From positions 2,666,001-2,730,000 of the forward strand of contig NZ_AP024545.1 of the NCBI RefSeq assembly GCF_018406605.1: a DNA stretch of 64,000 bases, written 5' to 3'. The notes under the pieces were generated by a model. It saw nothing but the letters and a program-made list of their open reading frames with translations, was not told the origin of the DNA and did not search any database. A program made the position numbers and the translations under genes. The DNA is from Noviluteimonas caseinilytica (GTDB lineage: Bacteria > Pseudomonadota > Gammaproteobacteria > Xanthomonadales > Xanthomonadaceae). Of the stretch, positions 1 to 8,400 are shown in pieces. Within the stretch, counting starts at the first letter, position 1; each line of letters begins with the position of its first letter.

Positions 1-1581
1 AGTTTCGAGATGTGGTTGCCGGCGGCGTTGATCGGCTTGTTCATCGCGCGCGGTCTGTGCGGCCTGGCGGGCGATTACACGATGGCGCGCTCCGGCCGCG
101 GCGTGGCGCGCGACTTGCGCCTGCTGCTGATGGGCAAGTATTTCCGTTTGCCGGGCGAACGCTTCGATGCAGAACCCGTCGCGTCGATGCTCACGCGCCT
201 GGGCGGCGACACCGAACAAGTCGCGCAGGCCGCCGTGGATGCGCTGAAGGTGATGATCAGCGCCAGCCTGATGACGGTCGCGATGCTGTGGGCGATGCTC
301 GACACCAGCTGGCGCGTCACGATCGCGCTGTTGCTGCTCGCGCCGGCGCTGGTGTTCGCGATGAACAAGGTCGGCAGTCGCTACCGCAACATCAACCATC
401 GCATCCTCGAGAACGCCGCCGACATGCTGCAGTCCGCCGACCAGGCGCTGCACGGCCACCAGGAAGTGAAGATCTACGGTGCGCAGGATGCGGAGATCGG
501 CCGCTACGCCGCGCAAACGCAGAAGAACCTGCAGCTCGCGCTGAAGGTGGAGGTCACGCGCGGTTCGATCTCCTTCTTCGTGCAGGTGCTCGGCGCGATG
601 GGCATGGCCCTCCTGCTGTTCCTCGCCGCGCGCGAAGCCGCCGCGGGTCGCCTCACTGCCGGCGATTTCACCGTGCTGATGACGGCGATGGTCGGCATCA
701 TCCCGCCGCTGCGCCAGCTGACCAACGTGCAGGCGATGCTCCAGCGCGGCGTCAATTCGGCCGAGCGCGTGTTCACCGTCATCGACACGCCCGACGAACG
801 CGACACCGGCACCACGCCGCTGCCGCGCGCCAAGGGCCTGCTGGAATTCCGCAACGTCACCGCGCGTTACGCGGGACAAACGCGGCCGGCGATCCAGGAC
901 ATCAGCTTCACCGCGCGGCCGGGCACGGTCACCGCGATCGTGGGGCGCTCGGGCAGCGGCAAGACCACGCTGATCAAGCTGATCCCGCGCTTCTACGAAC
1001 CCGAATCCGGCCAGGTGCTGCTCGACGGCCAGCCCATCGATGCGTATCCGCTGGGCGACTTGCGTCGCCAGGTCGCGATGGTCTCGCAGCGCGTGATCCT
1101 GTTCGACGCGAGCATCGCCGACAACGTGGCCTACGGCGAAATGATGGGCGCCGAACCGGCCAAGCTCGCCAGCGCCGTGCGCGGTGCGAACGCGATGGAA
1201 TTCGTCGAACGCCTGCCGAGCGGCCTGGACACGCGCATCGGCGAACACGGCGGGCGCCTGTCGGGCGGACAGCGCCAGCGCCTCGCGATCGCGCGCGCCT
1301 TGTTGAAGGACGCCCCGATCCTGATCCTCGACGAAGCCACCGCCGCGCTCGACAACGAATCCGAACGCCTCGTGCAGGACGCCCTCGATCATTTGATGCC
1401 CGACCGCACCACGCTGGTCATCGCGCATCGCCTGTCGACGATCGAACACGCCGACCAGGTGCTGGTGCTCGACGAAGGCCGGCTGGTGGAGCAGGGCACG
1501 CACGCCGAACTGCTCGCGCGCGGGGGCGTGTACGCGCACCTGCACCGCATGCAGTTCCGCGACGCACCGGCCGAGGCATGA
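1..1581 (+). CDS. msbA: Lipid A export ABC transporter MsbA (5' end missing)
   Basis: Inner-membrane ABC exporter that flips the lipid A core from the inner to the outer leaflet using ATP. The frame is already open at base 1, so the true start lies left of the window; about 523 residues of a family usually near 580-600 are present. The N-terminal part is transmembrane domain (hydrophobic helices with a coupling region), followed by a complete nucleotide-binding domain: Walker A GRSGSGKTT near base 943-969, signature LSGGQRQR near 1258-1281, Walker B ILILDEA near 1318-1338, and the H-loop AHRLST near 1423. Its stop overlaps the lpxK start by 4 bp, the usual msbA-lpxK arrangement. A close heterodimeric or generic lipid exporter is the only alternative, made unlikely by the neighbour. 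Confidence 0.93.
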   Translation, partial: SFEMWLPAALIGLFIARGLCGLAGDYTMARSGRGVARDLRLLLMGKYFRLPGERFDAEPVASMLTRLGGDTEQVAQAAVDALKVMISASLMTVAMLWAMLDTSWRVTIALLLLAPALVFAMNKVGSRYRNINHRILENAADMLQSADQALHGHQEVKIYGAQDAEIGRYAAQTQKNLQLALKVEVTRGSISFFVQVLGAMGMALLLFLAAREAAAGRLTAGDFTVLMTAMVGIIPPLRQLTNVQAMLQRGVNSAERVFTVIDTPDERDTGTTPLPRAKGLLEFRNVTARYAGQTRPAIQDISFTARPGTVTAIVGRSGSGKTTLIKLIPRFYEPESGQVLLDGQPIDAYPLGDLRRQVAMVSQRVILFDASIADNVAYGEMMGAEPAKLASAVRGANAMEFVERLPSGLDTRIGEHGGRLSGGQRQRLAIARALLKDAPILILDEATAALDNESERLVQDALDHLMPDRTTLVIAHRLSTIEHADQVLVLDEGRLVEQGTHAELLARGGVYAHLHRMQFRDAPAEA

Positions 1582-2594
1582 CCAAGGCGCGCCTGCCGGC
1601 CTGGTGGTTCGACAACGCGCCGGTGCCGTTGATCGCGCGCGCGGTGTCCTCGGTGTACGGCGATGTCACGCGCCTGCGCCGCGGCCTGTATTCACGGCAC
1701 CTGCTGCGCCAGCATCGCGTGCCGGTGCCGGTGGTCGTCGTCGGCAACATCGCCGTCGGCGGCACGGGCAAGACGCCGCTCACCATCGCCATCGTCGAAC
1801 GCCTGCGCGATGCGGGCTGGACGCCGGGCGTTGCCAGCCGCGGCCACGGACGACGTGAAGAACGCACGCCGCGCTGGGTCGAACGCAACACGTCGCCCGA
1901 CGAGGGCGGCGACGAACCTGTATTGATCGCGATGCGCACGGGCGCGAAGGTCCGCGTCGATCGCGACCGCGTTGCCGCCGCACGCGCGCTCGCGCAGGCG
2001 GGCTGCGACATCGTGGTGTGCGACGACGGCCTGCAGCATTACCGCCTCGCGCGTGACGTGGAAATCGACGTCGCCGACGGCCGCCGCGGTCGCGGCAACG
2101 GCCAGCTGTTGCCGGCCGGCCCGCTGCGCGAACCGATCGAACGCGCGATGCGCTGCGATTTCCGCGTCGTGAACGTCGGCGCCGGCGGCGACGGCGAAGG
2201 CATCGCCGGCTTCGGCGAATGGCCGATGCAACTGGTGCCGGGCGATGCGCATCCGCTGGTCGGCGGCCGGCCGCGTCCGCTTGCGTCGTTCGCCGGCCAG
2301 CGCGTGCACGCCGTCGCCGGCATCGGCAATCCCGATCGCTTCTTCGCGATGCTGCGCGACCGCGGCATCGCGGTGGTGCCGCATGCGTTCTCCGATCACC
2401 ACGTGTACGTTGCGGCCGATTTCGAATTCGGCAGCAAGCTCCCGGTGCTGATGACCGAGAAGGACGCCGTGAAGTGCCGCGCGCTGGCCGACGCGGACTT
2501 CCATTCCGTCCCGGTGCGTGCCGAATTGCCCGAAGCCTTCTGGATCGCCTTGCTCGATCGCCTCCCGCCGCGCACGCAGGACACGACCGCATGA
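1578..2594 (+). CDS. lpxK: Tetraacyldisaccharide 4'-kinase LpxK
   Basis: Phosphorylates the 4' position of the tetraacyldisaccharide-1-phosphate intermediate to make lipid IVA, at the cytoplasmic face of the inner membrane. The 338-residue product has the expected length. The P-loop region VGNIAVGGTGKTPLT lies near residue 55-70 and the downstream DDGLQHYRLARDVEI segment is the conserved LpxK catalytic-site motif. The ATG overlaps the msbA stop (ATGA), and the gene ends in another ATGA overlap with kdsB, so the three genes are translationally coupled. No Trm112-like small gene sits between lpxK and kdsB, unlike many other proteobacteria. Confidence 0.95.
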   Translation: MTKARLPAWWFDNAPVPLIARAVSSVYGDVTRLRRGLYSRHLLRQHRVPVPVVVVGNIAVGGTGKTPLTIAIVERLRDAGWTPGVASRGHGRREERTPRWVERNTSPDEGGDEPVLIAMRTGAKVRVDRDRVAAARALAQAGCDIVVCDDGLQHYRLARDVEIDVADGRRGRGNGQLLPAGPLREPIERAMRCDFRVVNVGAGGDGEGIAGFGEWPMQLVPGDAHPLVGGRPRPLASFAGQRVHAVAGIGNPDRFFAMLRDRGIAVVPHAFSDHHVYVAADFEFGSKLPVLMTEKDAVKCRALADADFHSVPVRAELPEAFWIALLDRLPPRTQDTTA

Positions 2595-3364
2595 CCGACA
2601 CGCCCGATTTCGTCGTCGCGATCCCCGCGCGGTACGCGGCCACGCGCCTGCCCGGCAAACCGCTGCGGCTGATCGGCCGCGAGCCGCTGGTGCTGCATGT
2701 CGCGCGCCGCGCGCTGGCCGCCGGCGCACACGATGTGTGGGTGGCCGCGGACGACCAGCGCATCGCCGACGCGCTCGAAGGCAGCGGCGTGCGCATCGCG
2801 ATGACGTCGCCGGACCATGTCTCGGGTACCGACCGCCTCGCCGAATGCGCACGCATCGCGTGCTGGTCGGACGACACGATCGTGGTGAACCTGCAGGGCG
2901 ACGAACCTTTCGCCCCCGCATCGGGGCTGCGCGCGGCCGCGTCCGTGCTGGCGAGCTCCGGCGCGGAGATGGCGACCCTCGCCACGCCGATCGACGACGT
3001 CGCCACGCTGCTCGATCCGAACGCCGTGAAACTGGTGCGCGCCGCGAACGGCGACGCGCTCTATTTCAGTCGCGCGCCGATCCCGTGGCCGCGCGATGCA
3101 TTCGCGACGTCACGCGACACGATGCCCGCGGGCGGCCCTTGGCTGCGCCACATCGGCCTGTACGCGTACCGCGCCGGCTTCCTGCAAACCTTCACGGCGT
3201 TGCCGCCCGGTCGCCTGGAACGCATCGAATCGCTGGAACAACTGCGCGTGCTCGAAGCCGGCCATCGCATCGCGGTCGCGTTGTCGCCGGAACCCTTCCC
3301 GCCGGGCGTCGACACGCCCGAGGACCTCGCGCGCGCCGAAGCGCGATGGGCATCGCAACGTTGA
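2591..3364 (+). CDS. kdsB: 3-deoxy-manno-octulosonate cytidylyltransferase KdsB
   Basis: Activates Kdo with CTP to give CMP-Kdo for attachment of the inner LPS core to lipid A; cytoplasmic. The product is 257 residues, normal for the family. The N-terminal nucleotide-binding motif IPARYAATRLPGKPL is at residues about 10-24, NLQGDEPF is near residue 100, and the HIGLYAYR and ERIESLEQLR motifs are present toward the C terminus. Last gene of the msbA-lpxK-kdsB set, overlapping lpxK by 4 bp. A candidate -10 element TAGAAT at 3412-3417 begins the next transcription unit. Confidence 0.96.
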   Translation: MTDTPDFVVAIPARYAATRLPGKPLRLIGREPLVLHVARRALAAGAHDVWVAADDQRIADALEGSGVRIAMTSPDHVSGTDRLAECARIACWSDDTIVVNLQGDEPFAPASGLRAAASVLASSGAEMATLATPIDDVATLLDPNAVKLVRAANGDALYFSRAPIPWPRDAFATSRDTMPAGGPWLRHIGLYAYRAGFLQTFTALPPGRLERIESLEQLRVLEAGHRIAVALSPEPFPPGVDTPEDLARAEARWASQR

Positions 3365-3460
3365 TGCCTGCCCGGCCGGGCAATGGGCCCATGCTGCATC
3401 GCAAGCAGGCCTAGAATCGACGCGCGACGCGACGTTCGGGATCCAGGGGGAGTGGTGGCA

Positions 3461-4870
3461 ATGGGGTTGGCGCAGGTTCCGGGGTTTCCTTCGACATTGC
3501 AGTGGCTCAACGCCGGCGTGGCACCGCCCGGCGCGATGCCGGGCTGGCTGACGGCGATCGCCTTCGCCAACCTGGGCTCGGCCTGGTCGCTGCAGGCCCT
3601 GCAGGCGTTGCAGACGCTGCGCGCGCGCTACCCCAATCGCCTTCGCGCCCTCGTGCTGCACGTCCCGCGCTTCGACCACGAGCGTGATGCGCGGCGCGCG
3701 ATGAAACGCGCGCATCGCGAGGGCATCACGCTGCCGCTGGCGCTCGACGCCGACTGGGTGGCCTGGCAGCAGTTCGGCGTGCGCGTGTGGCCAACCGTGT
3801 TCCTGGTGGACGGCATGGGCCAGGTGCAGGCGCGCATCGAAGGGGAAGGCGTGCTTGCCGACCTCGAACGTCGCCTGCAGGCGATGGAGTCCGATGCGCC
3901 CGGCGACGATCCCACGCTGCAACGCCGCGTGCGCGAACCCGATCTGCCGCTGCGCTTCCCGATGGGCCTGGCGGTCAACGCGCAATACCTCTACGTCGCC
4001 GACAGCGGCCACCACCGCATCCTCGAATGCAGCCACGCCGGGCGCGTGCTGCGGCAGTTCGGCAGCGGCGACCCGGGCCTGATCGATGGCGATGCGGGGC
4101 ATGCGTCGTTCCAGTCGCCGCATGGCCTCACGCTGATGCGCGACACGCTGTACGTCGCCGACTGCGGCAACCACGCGGTGCGCCGGATCAACCTGCGCAC
4201 GGGCGACATCGACACGCTGTGCGGCAACGGCCGCCGCGGCGCGCCGAAGGAAGGCCCGGTGCGCGCGTCGCAGGACGTGATGCTGGATTCGCCGCGCGCC
4301 GTCGCCGCGGTCAACGATCAATTGCATATCGCCCTCGCCGGCGACAACCAGGTGTGGAGCTACGACCTCGGCAAGGCGACGCTCACGTTGCGCGCGGGCT
4401 CCGGCGCGCTGGACGTGAAGGACGGGCGCGGCGCGTCCGCCGCGTTCGCGCAGCCGGTCGCGCTGGCCGCGGTGCAGCAGACGGTGTACGTGTGCGATGC
4501 CGCGGGTTCGGCGATCCGTTCGCTGCAACTGCGCGACAACGCGGTGCAGACGGTGGTCGGGCAGGGCGCGTGGGCGTTCGGCCAGGCCGACGGGCCGCGC
4601 ACGATCGCGCAGTTGCAGGAACCGCAGGCGATCGCGCTGGATCCGGATTCGCCGACCCTGTGGATCGCCGACGCGGGCAACGATCGCCTGCGCAGCCTGC
4701 GCCTGGGCGGCGGCGACCTCACCTCGCACCCGCTCGCGCAGCCGCTGCACGGGCCGGCCGGGATGGCGGTGGGGGCGGGCGCGGTGTGGATCGCGGACAC
4801 GGACGCGCACGCGGTGCTGCGCGTGGAGCCGAAGACCGGGGCCGTGCAGCACCTGCCGATCGGCGAATGA
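3461..4870 (+). CDS. Thioredoxin-like / NHL-repeat beta-propeller protein
   Basis: Predicted fusion of an N-terminal thioredoxin-fold domain with a C-terminal NHL-type beta-propeller. The first 150 or so residues resemble redoxin/TlpA-like folds (ARYPNRLRALVLHVPRF, then VRVWPTVFLVDGMGQV), but I see no CxxC active site, so it is probably not an active oxidoreductase. The C-terminal 300 residues contain repeated blocks of the form GLAVN..LYVADSGHHRI, HGLTLMRDTLYVADCGNHA and IALDPDSPTLWIADAGNDR. I chose the ATG at 3461 because it follows a GGGGGAG ribosome site (3446-3452); an open frame extends back to 3383. Candidate -10 TAGAAT at 3412. The NHL domain is related to human NHLRC2; the substrate is unknown. 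Confidence 0.8.
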   Translation: MGLAQVPGFPSTLQWLNAGVAPPGAMPGWLTAIAFANLGSAWSLQALQALQTLRARYPNRLRALVLHVPRFDHERDARRAMKRAHREGITLPLALDADWVAWQQFGVRVWPTVFLVDGMGQVQARIEGEGVLADLERRLQAMESDAPGDDPTLQRRVREPDLPLRFPMGLAVNAQYLYVADSGHHRILECSHAGRVLRQFGSGDPGLIDGDAGHASFQSPHGLTLMRDTLYVADCGNHAVRRINLRTGDIDTLCGNGRRGAPKEGPVRASQDVMLDSPRAVAAVNDQLHIALAGDNQVWSYDLGKATLTLRAGSGALDVKDGRGASAAFAQPVALAAVQQTVYVCDAAGSAIRSLQLRDNAVQTVVGQGAWAFGQADGPRTIAQLQEPQAIALDPDSPTLWIADAGNDRLRSLRLGGGDLTSHPLAQPLHGPAGMAVGAGAVWIADTDAHAVLRVEPKTGAVQHLPIGE

Positions 4871-4913
4871 GGCGTCAGAACCCGCCTCATCGCCGATCCC
4901 CGATAATCCCTGC

Positions 4914-6794
4914 ATGACGCAAGACCCCACCCCGCCGCCCTTCGACGGCAAGGCCTTCGCCCGCGGCCTCGGTTCGCAGCCGGGCGTGTACCGCATGTAC
5001 GGCAAGGACGACGCGATCCTGTACGTCGGCAAGGCGCGCGTGCTGAAGAACCGCGTCGGCAGCTATTTCAACGCCACGCCCAAGACCACGCGCACGATGG
5101 CCATGCTCGCGCAGGTCCAGCGCATGGAAGTGACGGTGACGCGCACCGACGCGGAGGCGTTGCTGCTCGAGAACCAGCTGATCAAGTCGCTGCATCCGCG
5201 CTACAACGTGCTGCTGCGCGACGACAAGAGTTATCCGTACGTGCTGCTGACGCAGGAAGCCTGGCCGCGCCTGGCGTTCCATCGCGGGCCGAAGTCGATC
5301 CCCGGGAAATACTTCGGGCCGTATCCCAGCGCGGCGGCGGTGCGCGAAACGCTGAACTCGATGCACAAGCTGTTCAAGCTGCGCAGCTGCGAGGACAGCG
5401 TGTTCCGCAACCGGTCGCGGCCGTGCCTGCAGTACCAGATCGGACGGTGCAGCGCGCCGTGCGTGGGATTGGTGCAGGCGCGCGAATACGCCGATGCGAT
5501 GCGGCGTGCGTCGTTGTTCCTCGACGGGCGCAGCGAGGAGCTCGGCAACGAACTCACCACGTCGATGGAAGCGGCCAGCACGCGCCTGGATTTCGAGGAA
5601 GCCGCGCGCCTGCGCGACCTCATCACGACGATCCGCAAGTTGCAGGCGCGCCAGTACGTCGACGGCCAGGCCGCGGACCTCGATGTGTTGTCGGTCGCGA
5701 TGCAGGGCGCGTCGGCCTGCGTGCTGCTGCTCGCCTTCCGCGACGGGCGCAACCTGGGCACGCGCGCGTTCTTCCCGAAGAGCAACGGCGCACCGCCCGA
5801 TGAAGTGCTGGCCGCGTTCGTGTCGCAGTACTACGCCGAGCAAACGCCGCCGAAGGAAATCGTGCTCGACCGCGACGTGCCGGATCGCGAACTCATCGAA
5901 GTCGCGCTGTCGGAAGCCAGCGGCCGCAAGATCCAGCTCAAGTGCAACGTGCGCGGCGATCGTGCGGGCTACGTCGACCTCGTGCGCCGCAACGCCGAAC
6001 TCACCCTCGCCACGGAACTGGCCACCCACGCCGCCCAGAGCGCGCGCGCCGAGGCCCTGCGCGATCTGTTCGGCCTGACGGAGGTGCCCAAGCGGATCGA
6101 ATGCTTCGACATCAGCCACACGATGGGCGAGGCCACGGTCGCTTCGTGCGTCGTGTTCGATTCGAATGGGCCCGTGCGCAGCCAGTACCGCCGCTACAAC
6201 ATCGCGGGCATCGAACCGGGCGACGACTACGCAGCGATGCACCAGGCCCTCGAGCGCCGCTTCAAGCGCGCGATCGAAGAGGGCGGGGTGATGCCCGACG
6301 TGCTGCTGATCGACGGCGGCAAGGGCCAGCTCGCGCAGGCCAACGCGGTCCTGGGCGAACTCGGGGTCGGGGGCATCGTGGTGGTCGGCGTGGCCAAGGG
6401 CGTGGAGCGCCGCGCGGGCCACGAGACGCTGCTGATGCCCGACGGCCGCGAACTGCGCCCGGGCCCGGAATCCCCCGCGCTGCAACTCGTGCAGCAGGTG
6501 CGCGACGAAGCCCACCGGTTCGCGATCACCGGCCACCGTGGCCGCCGCCAGAAGGCGCGCGCCAGCAGCCGGTTGGAAGACATCCCCGGGATCGGTCCGC
6601 GCCGCAGGCAGAGCCTGCTGAAGCATTTCGGGGGATTGGCGGGCCTGAAACAGGCCGGGGCCGAGGAGATCGCGCGCGTGGAAGGCATCAATGCCGCGCT
6701 GGCCGAGCGAATCTATGCGACGCTGCACGGGCTGCCGATGCCCGCGACGGGGCCGGCGGCCACGGGGAACGACGAGGCAGGACGCAACGCATGA
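4914..6794 (+). CDS. uvrC: Excinuclease ABC subunit UvrC
   Basis: Dual-incision nuclease of nucleotide excision repair, acting with UvrA and UvrB. At 626 residues it is full length. Domains in order: GIY-YIG nuclease (GVYRMY at 24-29, YVG at 37-39), Cys-rich segment, UVR motif for UvrB contact (EEAARLRDLITTIRKLQ), RNase-H-like endonuclease (CFDISHTMGEATVASCVVF, then LLIDGGKGQL) and C-terminal helix-hairpin-helix pair (DIPGIGPRRRQSLLKHFGGL). It overlaps pgsA by 4 bp, the same uvrC-pgsA pairing seen in Escherichia coli. Confidence 0.97.
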   Translation: MTQDPTPPPFDGKAFARGLGSQPGVYRMYGKDDAILYVGKARVLKNRVGSYFNATPKTTRTMAMLAQVQRMEVTVTRTDAEALLLENQLIKSLHPRYNVLLRDDKSYPYVLLTQEAWPRLAFHRGPKSIPGKYFGPYPSAAAVRETLNSMHKLFKLRSCEDSVFRNRSRPCLQYQIGRCSAPCVGLVQAREYADAMRRASLFLDGRSEELGNELTTSMEAASTRLDFEEAARLRDLITTIRKLQARQYVDGQAADLDVLSVAMQGASACVLLLAFRDGRNLGTRAFFPKSNGAPPDEVLAAFVSQYYAEQTPPKEIVLDRDVPDRELIEVALSEASGRKIQLKCNVRGDRAGYVDLVRRNAELTLATELATHAAQSARAEALRDLFGLTEVPKRIECFDISHTMGEATVASCVVFDSNGPVRSQYRRYNIAGIEPGDDYAAMHQALERRFKRAIEEGGVMPDVLLIDGGKGQLAQANAVLGELGVGGIVVVGVAKGVERRAGHETLLMPDGRELRPGPESPALQLVQQVRDEAHRFAITGHRGRRQKARASSRLEDIPGIGPRRRQSLLKHFGGLAGLKQAGAEEIARVEGINAALAERIYATLHGLPMPATGPAATGNDEAGRNA

Positions 6795-7375
6795 AGATGA
6801 CGGTACCGACCATGCTGACCCTGGCGCGGATCGCGATGATCCCGATCCTGGTGGTCGTGTTCTACCTCCCTTACAAATGGACCAACTTCGCCGCGGCGTT
6901 CGTGTTCGCCTTCGCCTCCATCACGGATTGGCTGGATGGCTGGATCGCGCGGCGCTACCACCAGTACTCGGCGTTCGGCGCGTTCCTGGATCCGGTGGCC
7001 GACAAGCTGATGGTGGCCACGGCCCTGTTCCTCATCGTGCAGAGCCATCCCACGCGCTGGATGGCGCTGTGGGCCGCGGTGATCGTGGGCCGCGAAATCG
7101 CGGTCTCCGCGCTGCGCGAATGGATGGCGGAGCTGGGCCAGCGCGCGAAAGTGGCCGTGGCCTCGGTGGGCAAGATCAAGACGATCGTGCAGATGGTCGC
7201 GGTGACGCTGCTTTTGTACCAAGCCTCATTCTTCGGCATTCCCGTGTTCACGATCGGGGAATGGATGCTCGCGGTCGCGGCCCTGCTCACGTTGTGGTCC
7301 GGCTACGAATACCTGCGAGCGGCCTGGCCCTCGTTGCGTGCGCAGGCCGTGCAGCCGGGTGTTGACAGCCCATGA
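6791..7375 (+). CDS. pgsA: CDP-diacylglycerol-glycerol-3-phosphate 3-phosphatidyltransferase PgsA
   Basis: Makes phosphatidylglycerophosphate from CDP-diacylglycerol and glycerol-3-phosphate, the committed step to phosphatidylglycerol and cardiolipin; integral inner-membrane enzyme. The 194-residue product contains the CDP-alcohol phosphatidyltransferase signature DG-x2-AR-x8-G-x3-D-x3-D intact (DGWIARRY...GAFLDPVAD, about residues 48-70) and several hydrophobic helices. Translationally coupled to uvrC by ATGA. The tRNA promoter at 7362-7389 lies inside its last codons. Confidence 0.96.
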   Translation: MKMTVPTMLTLARIAMIPILVVVFYLPYKWTNFAAAFVFAFASITDWLDGWIARRYHQYSAFGAFLDPVADKLMVATALFLIVQSHPTRWMALWAAVIVGREIAVSALREWMAELGQRAKVAVASVGKIKTIVQMVAVTLLLYQASFFGIPVFTIGEWMLAVAALLTLWSGYEYLRAAWPSLRAQAVQPGVDSP

Positions 7376-7389
7376 TTCGTCATTAGAAT
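7362..7389 (+). promoter_or_regulatory. Sigma-70 promoter for tRNA-Gly, overlapping end of pgsA
   Basis: A perfect -35 TTGACA (7362-7367) is followed after 16 bp by -10 TAGAAT (7384-7389); transcription would begin about 7396, a few bases before the tRNA at 7402. The -35 box is inside the last pgsA codons. The same TAGAAT hexamer precedes tRNA-Cys (7545-7550) and tRNA-Leu (11858-11863), with weaker -35 boxes. Confidence 0.75.
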
Positions 7390-7401
7390 GTCGGGCTCAC
7401 C

Positions 7402-7477
<76 letters not shown>

Positions 7478-7501
7478 GATTGTGGACCTCGAGTCCATTT
7501 G

Positions 7502-7533
7502 ACGAAGCCCCGTTCGCGGGGCTTCGTTGTTTT
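7502..7533 (+). terminator. Intrinsic terminator after tRNA-Gly
   Basis: A perfect 11-bp stem (7502-7512 with 7517-7527) closed by a TTCG tetraloop is followed by TGTTTT. This textbook rho-independent terminator separates tRNA-Gly from tRNA-Cys, so the two are probably not co-transcribed as mature precursor, or only by read-through. Confidence 0.9.
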
Positions 7534-7570
7534 CGCGGGATGTGTAGAATCCCGCAGCGATACGTCATCC

Positions 7571-7644
7571 GGCCGGGTGGCAGAGTGGTTATGCAGCGGA
7601 CTGCAAATCCGCGTACGCCGGTTCAATTCCGACCTCGGCCTCCA
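7571..7644 (+). tRNA. tRNA-Cys (anticodon GCA)
   Basis: A 74-base tRNA with encoded CCA. Acceptor GGCCGGG pairs with CTCGGCC (one G-T wobble), D-arm GGCAGAGTGGTTATGC, anticodon GCA at 7603-7605 and T-loop GTTCAATTC. A -10 TAGAAT sits at 7545-7550, whose -35 region falls in the preceding terminator. Equivalent in position to cysT in Escherichia coli. Confidence 0.96.
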
Positions 7645-7656
7645 GATTCGAATGTG

Positions 7657-7693
7657 CGCCCCGTTTGAAGCATCCCTTCATGCGGGGCGTTTT
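7657..7693. terminator. Intrinsic terminator after tRNA-Cys, between convergent genes
   Basis: CGCCCCG (7657-7663) pairs with CGGGGCG (7683-7689), with an inner TGAAG/CTTCA stem in the loop, followed by TTTTC in the plus direction. It ends the tRNA-Cys transcript and abuts the stop codon of the minus-strand gene that starts at 8256, so it may serve both. Confidence 0.8.
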
Positions 7694-8256
7694 CATTCGT
7701 ACGCGCGATCGCCTTCAGGCACGAATCGCGCGTGTCGCACGAGTTCGGTGTACGTCACCGCGGCGTCCTTCGGATTCCCGGTGCGGTAGAAGTTGATCGC
7801 GTAGAGCTCGCCGGGCAGCGCCACCGCGAATTCGACGACGAAGTCGTCGTCCCCGAGGTCTTCGATGCGCATCGTCGCCGGCTCGCCGCCGGGCATCGCG
7901 AAGGGCGTGTACGGGACGACGTCCTTGATCCCGGGCCATTCCGGATCGGGCCGCGACAGGTTGTCGATGTAGCGCTTCAGGTGCGCCGCGGGCGTCGCGT
8001 TGCGAAGTGCGAGCGGCGCTCCGAACAACGTGATGCGGACGTCCTCGTTGCCGTCGCGCGAATGCCCGATCGGGCCATCGTCCCGCGCCTCGATCGTCCA
8101 TCCGGCGGGGAGCGCCAGGCGCAGGCGTCCCCAGACGATTTCCGCGGGCGCGGCGGTGGACGCCGCGTGGGATGTGCGTGCGCTGGAGACGATCGCATCG
8201 GCAGGACCCACCAAACCGACGACAAGGGCCAACGACAGCAGCGTGCGAACCTGCAT
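7693..8256 (-). CDS. Secreted protein of unknown function
   Basis: I do not recognise a family. The 187-residue product starts at an ATG preceded by AGGGGAA (revcomp of about 8261-8267); an open frame extends slightly further upstream. An N-terminal signal peptide (VRTLLSLALVVGLVGPADA) is followed by an Ala-rich linker and a globular domain with WGRLRLALPAGWTIE and VRITLFGAPLAL, a pattern typical of small periplasmic proteins that begin with a W..L.LP.GW beta hairpin. No cysteines for a lipobox. It converges on tRNA-Cys and is divergent from the peptidase at 8401. Confidence 0.75.
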   Translation of the reverse strand: MQVRTLLSLALVVGLVGPADAIVSSARTSHAASTAAPAEIVWGRLRLALPAGWTIEARDDGPIGHSRDGNEDVRITLFGAPLALRNATPAAHLKRYIDNLSRPDPEWPGIKDVVPYTPFAMPGGEPATMRIEDLGDDDFVVEFAVALPGELYAINFYRTGNPKDAAVTYTELVRHARFVPEGDRAYE

Positions 8257-8400
8257 GGTGATTCCCCTGGATGTTCGTGCCATCGGGAACAGCGTCGGCG
8301 GTCACTTCAACACAGAATGGCGCCTTCCGCCCGGGCGTTCCGGTGCCCGTGGCGCCAGTGCTAAATTCGCCAGCTCCCCCGCGTCGACGCACGAGTTCCC

